9,521 bases of DNA. It comes from JAZKFP01 sp040386355 (GTDB taxonomy: Bacteria > Pseudomonadota > Gammaproteobacteria > Pseudomonadales > UBA6940). The notes beneath the pieces are model-generated. The model saw only the letters and a list, made by a program, of their open reading frames with translations, had not been told where the DNA came from and made no database searches. The stretch's first letter is position 1. Each line of letters opens with the position of its first letter. The translations under genes and the position numbers were made by a program. Positions 6,617-9,521 of this stretch are shown in pieces. The stretch is taken from the NCBI GenBank assembly GCA_040386355.1, contig JAZKFP010000282.1:1-9521 (forward strand). Reading direction: 5' to 3'.

Positions 6617-7333
6617 ATGAAAACTAGTATGGAATATGTAGGTAAAGCAAAAACTCTACGTCCTAGTCCCGATAATTCCGGTTTTATTATGGAATTTCGT
6701 GATGATTTAACTGCATTTAATGGTGAAAAAAAATTAGCGCTATCTGGAAAAGGTTTAATCAATAAAAAAATTAATTCATTAATTATGCAGTATTTGGAAA
6801 CTAAAAATATTCGTACTCATTGGATTAAGGATTTAGACGACCGTTCAACACTAGTTCATCATTTGAAAATGTTTCCCTTGGAATGTGTTGTACGTAATAA
6901 AGCGGCGGGTTCGTTGTGCAAACGTCTTGGACTTGCTTCAGGTGAAGTATTAAATCCTACAATATTTGAATTTTATTTAAAAAAAGATGAATTAGGGGAT
7001 CCGTTTATTAATGAATCTCACATTCAAACATTTGGTTGGGCTACAAAAGATCAAGTTGAACAATTAAAAACAGCCAGTTTGAAAATAAATACAATTTTAT
7101 CTGAATTATTTAATGCTTGTGGCTGTGATCTTATCGATTTTAAATTAGAGTTTGGGTTAACTGAAGACAATTCTATTGTGCTTGCCGATGAAATAACTCC
7201 AGATGGTTGCCGGATTTGGGATCAAAAATCAGGCGATATCTTAGACAAAGATCGTTTTCGAAAAGATTTAGGGGATGTTCTTGAAAGTTATGAGCTAATT
7301 TATATTCGTCTATTTAAACATCTATCGAAATAA
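6617..7333 (+). CDS. purC: Phosphoribosylaminoimidazole-succinocarboxamide synthase (SAICAR synthetase, PurC)
   Basis: This 238-residue cytosolic enzyme joins aspartate to CAIR using ATP, a middle step of de novo purine synthesis. The family motifs run in order: YVGKAKT at 7-13 (nucleotide-binding strand), MEFRDDLTAFNGEKK at 25-39, VVRNKAAGSLCKR at 91-103, the NPTIFEFYLK block at 113-122, LIDFKLEFG at 172-180 (a PurC signature) and LADEITPDGCRIWD at 189-202. Length equals the E. coli enzyme. The ATG at 6617 is used because it gives the family's usual N-terminal length, but GAGG is only three bases away, and an ATG at 6629 is a possible alternative. A 14-codon reading frame (6583-6627) overlaps the start. 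bamC ends 68 bp upstream on the same strand with no convincing terminator between, so dapA-bamC-purC may form one transcript. Confidence 0.96.
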   Translation: MKTSMEYVGKAKTLRPSPDNSGFIMEFRDDLTAFNGEKKLALSGKGLINKKINSLIMQYLETKNIRTHWIKDLDDRSTLVHHLKMFPLECVVRNKAAGSLCKRLGLASGEVLNPTIFEFYLKKDELGDPFINESHIQTFGWATKDQVEQLKTASLKINTILSELFNACGCDLIDFKLEFGLTEDNSIVLADEITPDGCRIWDQKSGDILDKDRFRKDLGDVLESYELIYIRLFKHLSK

Positions 7334-7539
7334 TATTACTGACTAAATTTTTCTTCCCTTCCTATTTTTATTCATACCTGCCTTTGTCTGTTGCACATAA
7401 GGTTCAAAGCTATACCTAAAACTCAAACGCTGTGGGTATATGTAAAACAGACTTTTAAAAAGCTCATTTGGTAAAACACAATGTTCCCTCTATTCTTTAT
7501 TAGTATTCAAAATTCTAGTGAAAGGGAAGAGAGGATAAA

Positions 7540-8022
7540 ATGGGACAAGCATTGCAAGCGACGGAAGATCCAATGATCCAATGGGTCACTTTTCGTCTTT
7601 CTGGCGAGATTTATGGTATTGATGTGATGCGAGTTCAGGAAGTGCTTCGTTATACTGATATAGCACCAGTTCCAGGTGCATCAAATCATGTATTAGGCAT
7701 TATTAATCTACGTGGCACTGTGGTTACTGTATTAAATACACGCATCCATTTTGGCTTGCCACCTGGTGAAATAACAGATTTAACTCGTATAGTAATTGTT
7801 GAAGTTCAGGGACACGTCATCAGTATTTTGGTAGATAGTGTGGCTGAAGTTGTTTATTTACGACAATCTGAAATTGAAACAACACCGAATGTTGGTTCTA
7901 ACGATGCTTCAAAATTTATTCAAGGTGTATGTCATAAAGATGATCGATTATTAATTTTAATTGATTTAAATAAATTGTTATCTGAGGAAGACTTAGCTGA
8001 ATTAACCGGGGTTGAGTCGTAA
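7540..8022 (+). CDS. cheW: Chemotaxis coupling protein CheW, first copy
   Basis: This 160-residue cytosolic adaptor bridges chemoreceptor tips and the CheA kinase in signalling arrays. The single CheW (SH3-like double barrel) domain spans about residues 10-150: MIQWVTFRLSGEIYGIDVM, VQEVLRYTDIAPVPGA, the receptor/kinase-contact segment VLGIINLRGTVVTVLNTR, then ILVDSVAEVVYLRQSEIE and FIQGVCHKDDRLLILIDL. This is very like Pseudomonas-type CheW. The ribosome site is the GA-rich AGAGAGGA four bases before the ATG. The 206-bp gap after purC has no clear FliA promoter; TTGGTA (7468-7473), 17 bp, TATTCT (7491-7496) is only a weak sigma-70 candidate. A second CheW gene follows after 77 bp, so the two are probably cotranscribed. 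The D-for-N variation aside, all conserved core residues are present. Confidence 0.94.
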   Translation: MGQALQATEDPMIQWVTFRLSGEIYGIDVMRVQEVLRYTDIAPVPGASNHVLGIINLRGTVVTVLNTRIHFGLPPGEITDLTRIVIVEVQGHVISILVDSVAEVVYLRQSEIETTPNVGSNDASKFIQGVCHKDDRLLILIDLNKLLSEEDLAELTGVES

Positions 8023-8099
8023 CTAATTATTTTAAAAGTAACCTTATTATTTCTCATTCTTAATAGTAGTTTGTTGCATAAAGGTAGTAGGAAGTTAGT

Positions 8100-8600
8100 A
8101 TGCAAATTAGTAGAAACGGAATTCAAGAACAAGCCGACCCCATGTTGCAATGGGCTACTTTTTGCCTGGGCAATGAAACTTATGGTATTGATGTAATGCG
8201 AGTACAAGAGGTACTGCGCTACACAGAAATCACTCCAGTACCAGGTGCTCTATCTTACATTTTAGGAATTATTAATTTGCGCGGAAATGTTGTTACCGTA
8301 GTTGATACGAGAAAACGTTTTGCACTAAGTAAAGTAGCCCTTACCGATGAAACTCGAATAGTTATCGTAGAAGTAGCAGGACAAATTCTTGGTCTTTTGG
8401 TTGATAATGTGGCTGACGTTATTTATTTACATCAATCTGAAATTGAAAAAACACCCAATGTCGGGAATGAATCTACTCAGAGATTTTTCCGTGGTGTATG
8501 CCATAAAAATGATAGACTTTATATTTTAGTAGATTTAGATAGCATGATTGAATTTAAAGAAGATGAAAATGAAATGAGTATATTGGATGAAGCTTCTTGA
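8100..8600 (+). CDS. Chemotaxis coupling protein CheW, second (paralogous) copy
   Basis: This 166-residue protein is a second single-domain CheW adaptor, roughly 64 percent identical to the preceding copy over about 138 aligned residues (counted by eye). The same blocks are present: MLQWATFCLGNETYGIDVM, VQEVLRYTEITPVPGA, ILGIINLRGNVVTVVDTR, LLVDNVADVIYLHQSEIE and FFRGVCHKNDRLYILVDLD. Codon choice differs widely between the copies, so the duplication is old rather than recent. The N-terminus is slightly longer and the acidic tail (EFKEDENEMS) differs, which may give different partner preference. TAGGAA about seven bases upstream of the ATG is the ribosome site. Two CheW adaptors could serve different receptor classes or alter array composition; the sequence does not show which of the two is the main one. 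Confidence 0.92.
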   Translation: MQISRNGIQEQADPMLQWATFCLGNETYGIDVMRVQEVLRYTEITPVPGALSYILGIINLRGNVVTVVDTRKRFALSKVALTDETRIVIVEVAGQILGLLVDNVADVIYLHQSEIEKTPNVGNESTQRFFRGVCHKNDRLYILVDLDSMIEFKEDENEMSILDEAS

Positions 8601-8712
8601 AAATACTTTTAATATTTGCAAAAGCATCGAGTTCAAAATACTATTAGTAAGGTTTCAGTAATTCCGGTCACATTATTTTTAAATATTTTCAACGATAAAA
8701 TTATTTTTGATA

Positions 8713-8739
8713 TCAAGCATTGAATTTTCCTACCGATAA
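8713..8739 (+). promoter_or_regulatory. Sigma-28-like promoter upstream of the rhodanese-fold gene
   Basis: TCAAGCAT (8713-8720), an 11-bp spacer and ACCGATAA (8732-8739) resemble the FliA consensus TAAAGTTT-N11-GCCGATAA with five of eight and seven of eight matches at the exact spacing. Transcription would start near 8746, about 42 nt before the ATG. The GATAAT inside it could also serve as a sigma-70 -10, but the only good -35 (TTGATA, 8707-8712) is 22 bp away, which is too far. Confidence 0.55.
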
Positions 8740-8775
8740 TATTTAGGAGATCGTCTCTGAAATTTATTAGTTGTT

Positions 8776-8780
8776 AGGGA
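8776..8780 (+). promoter_or_regulatory. Ribosome binding site of the rhodanese-fold gene
   Basis: AGGGA lies eight bases before the ATG at 8789. This favours that start over an in-frame TTG at 8771, which has no ribosome site. Confidence 0.65.
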
Positions 8781-8788
8781 AAATTTTT

Positions 8789-9295
8789 ATGCGCGCTTTA
8801 ATGTCTATTTTAATTAAAACGCAGCGCAAGGAAGTTATATTTTTTTTATCGATTTTTAGCTGTGTATTATTCCTTATTCTATCCCAGCTTGTTTCAGCCG
8901 AAGCCCCATTTACGATCCGTGGAGTTAGCACTGTTGATTTGCAAGATGCAAAAATTTTGCATCAAGCCGGTGCTCTTTTTATAGATGTTCGTGATAAGAA
9001 TGCTTGGACAATAGGGCATATTATTGGAGCGGTGCATTTAGACTTTGCGGCAGAAGAGTTTATTCAATTGCACGAAAACAAAAATTTAGATCGTAAAACG
9101 CCTATTGTTTTTTATTCCAACAATAATTTAACCAGTGAAGCTGCCATGGCAAGCTTTTTTGCAAGAAAATGGGGGTATGAAGAAATCTATTATTTTCGTG
9201 ATGGTTATTATTCGTGGCTAGCTGGAGACGCAGCGGTTGAATTTGGTATAGGTTCAGAAATTGCCACTGCTGAAGCTGAAACTTTTACTCGGTAA
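8789..9295 (+). CDS. Membrane-anchored or exported rhodanese-fold protein lacking the catalytic cysteine
   Basis: This 168-residue protein has a basic N-terminus (MRALMSILIKTQRKE), a hydrophobic segment at about 16-36, and a possible signal peptidase site after VSA (residue 37), so it is either secreted to the periplasm or anchored facing it. Residues about 45-150 form a single rhodanese domain: the strand-loop FIDVRDKNAWTIGHIIGAVH (64-83) is the diagnostic CH2A-like motif, and WGYEEIYYFRDGYYSWLAG (128-146) is the typical C-terminal part. The active-site loop, where active rhodaneses have cysteine (as in 'FYCNG..C'), reads FYSNNNLTSEA: both cysteine positions are S110 and T115. The only cysteine in the protein is in the hydrophobic segment. 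Sulfur transfer by the usual mechanism is therefore unlikely; binding or regulatory function is inferred. It sits behind cheW genes with its own sigma-28-like promoter. Real function is unknown. Confidence 0.85.
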   Translation: MRALMSILIKTQRKEVIFFLSIFSCVLFLILSQLVSAEAPFTIRGVSTVDLQDAKILHQAGALFIDVRDKNAWTIGHIIGAVHLDFAAEEFIQLHENKNLDRKTPIVFYSNNNLTSEAAMASFFARKWGYEEIYYFRDGYYSWLAGDAAVEFGIGSEIATAEAETFTR

Positions 9296-9364
9296 CTTAC
9301 TCATTTCTCATCATTCCCACTTAAATATGTTTGCTTAGGATTTTTTACAAGCCGAACCTCACAA

Positions 9365-9396
9365 AGATAGATATACCTTACGACCTATATCTATCT
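9365..9396. repeat. Perfect 11-bp inverted repeat with 10-nt spacer
   Basis: AGATAGATATA (9365-9375) and TATATCTATCT (9386-9396) are exact reverse complements around CCTTACGACC. Outer bases ACAA (9361-9364) and TTGT (9399-9402) can add four pairs across a 2-nt bulge. No T-run follows on either strand, so it is not a standard terminator. Arm centres are 21 bp apart, two helical turns, which suits a dimeric DNA-binding regulator; it could equally be an RNA stem. Confidence 0.6.
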
Positions 9397-9482
9397 CATT
9401 GTAAACTAGGCTAAATCTTTCAACTATTCTACAAAAGCCTTAGTCGTTTAAACCTCGTGTACGAAATGAAACATCAGATGTC

Positions 9483-9511
9483 TTGACAGTTACAGCCAAG
9501 CCATTTCGAAT
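9483..9511 (+). promoter_or_regulatory. Possible sigma-70 promoter reading out of the right edge
   Basis: TTGACA (9483-9488) is a perfect -35 element. It is followed by a 17-bp spacer and TCGAAT (9506-9511), four of six matches to TATAAT. It would start transcription just inside the right edge, for a gene outside the window. Confidence 0.35.
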
Positions 9512-9521
9512 GATTCAGGAA

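Noticed and set aside
6511..6762. Open frame on the minus strand across the bamC-purC junction
   Set aside because: Overlaps two conserved genes on the other strand and shows no domain.
7385..7400. Sigma-54 promoter for cheW around TTGCAC
   Set aside because: No GG occurs at the correct distance upstream of TTGC.
7932..8207. Open frame on the minus strand across the cheW-cheW junction
   Set aside because: Antisense to both CheW genes; the product has no family features.
9361..9402. tRNA or intrinsic terminator at the large dyad
   Set aside because: There is no cloverleaf, no TTCGA-type T loop in register and no CCA end, and no T-run follows the stem on either strand.
9448..9516. Minus-strand open stretch of about 22 codons ending in TAA (contains VTVKTSDVSFRTRG)
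   Set aside because: An in-frame stop closes it just upstream and there is no ATG or ribosome site. The composition looks protein-like but it is too short to support a gene or a gene remnant.

Overview
The window is about 9.5 kb of low-GC DNA (mid-30s percent by eye) from a motile, flagellated gammaproteobacterium. Three things point there. BamC is a lipoprotein typical of beta/gamma-proteobacterial BAM complexes, and it follows dapA directly, with purC next, as in many gammaproteobacteria. CheV is the CheW-receiver fusion. The order flgN-flgM-flgA, then divergent cheV-cheR, is the Pseudomonas/Vibrio/Shewanella-type flagellar locus. The AT-rich intergenic DNA could fit a host-associated lineage such as Legionellales, but the window cannot settle the genus.

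Left part (1-2185, minus strand): the 5' end of a probable PilZ/YcgR-type flagellar brake gene runs off the left edge. It is followed, right to left, by flgN (type III chaperone for hook-associated proteins), flgM (anti-sigma-28) and flgA (periplasmic P-ring chaperone). A sigma-28 (FliA) promoter with a perfect GCCGATAA -10 lies upstream of flgM, which fits the usual FlgM autoregulatory loop.

Middle (2186-7333, plus strand): a 302-bp divergent region with promoter-like and repeated elements leads into cheV and cheR. These are followed by three housekeeping genes: dapA (lysine/diaminopimelate synthesis), bamC (outer-membrane protein assembly) and purC (purine synthesis). In Pseudomonas-type loci cheR is normally followed by flgBCDE, so the flagellar locus has been rearranged here.

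Right part (7334-9521, plus strand): two tandem cheW paralogues encode coupling proteins, followed by a membrane-anchored or exported rhodanese-fold protein that lacks the catalytic cysteine. A good sigma-28-like promoter sits in front of that last gene, which suggests coordination with motility. The final 226 bp has no convincing gene but contains a perfect 11-bp inverted repeat and a possible promoter reading out of the window.

No CRISPR array, insertion sequence, tRNA/rRNA gene or phage gene was seen. Most of the window is recognisable chromosomal core content. The most unusual points are the cysteine-less rhodanese with a FliA-like promoter, the cheV upstream region, the dyad at the right end and the housekeeping genes between chemotaxis genes.
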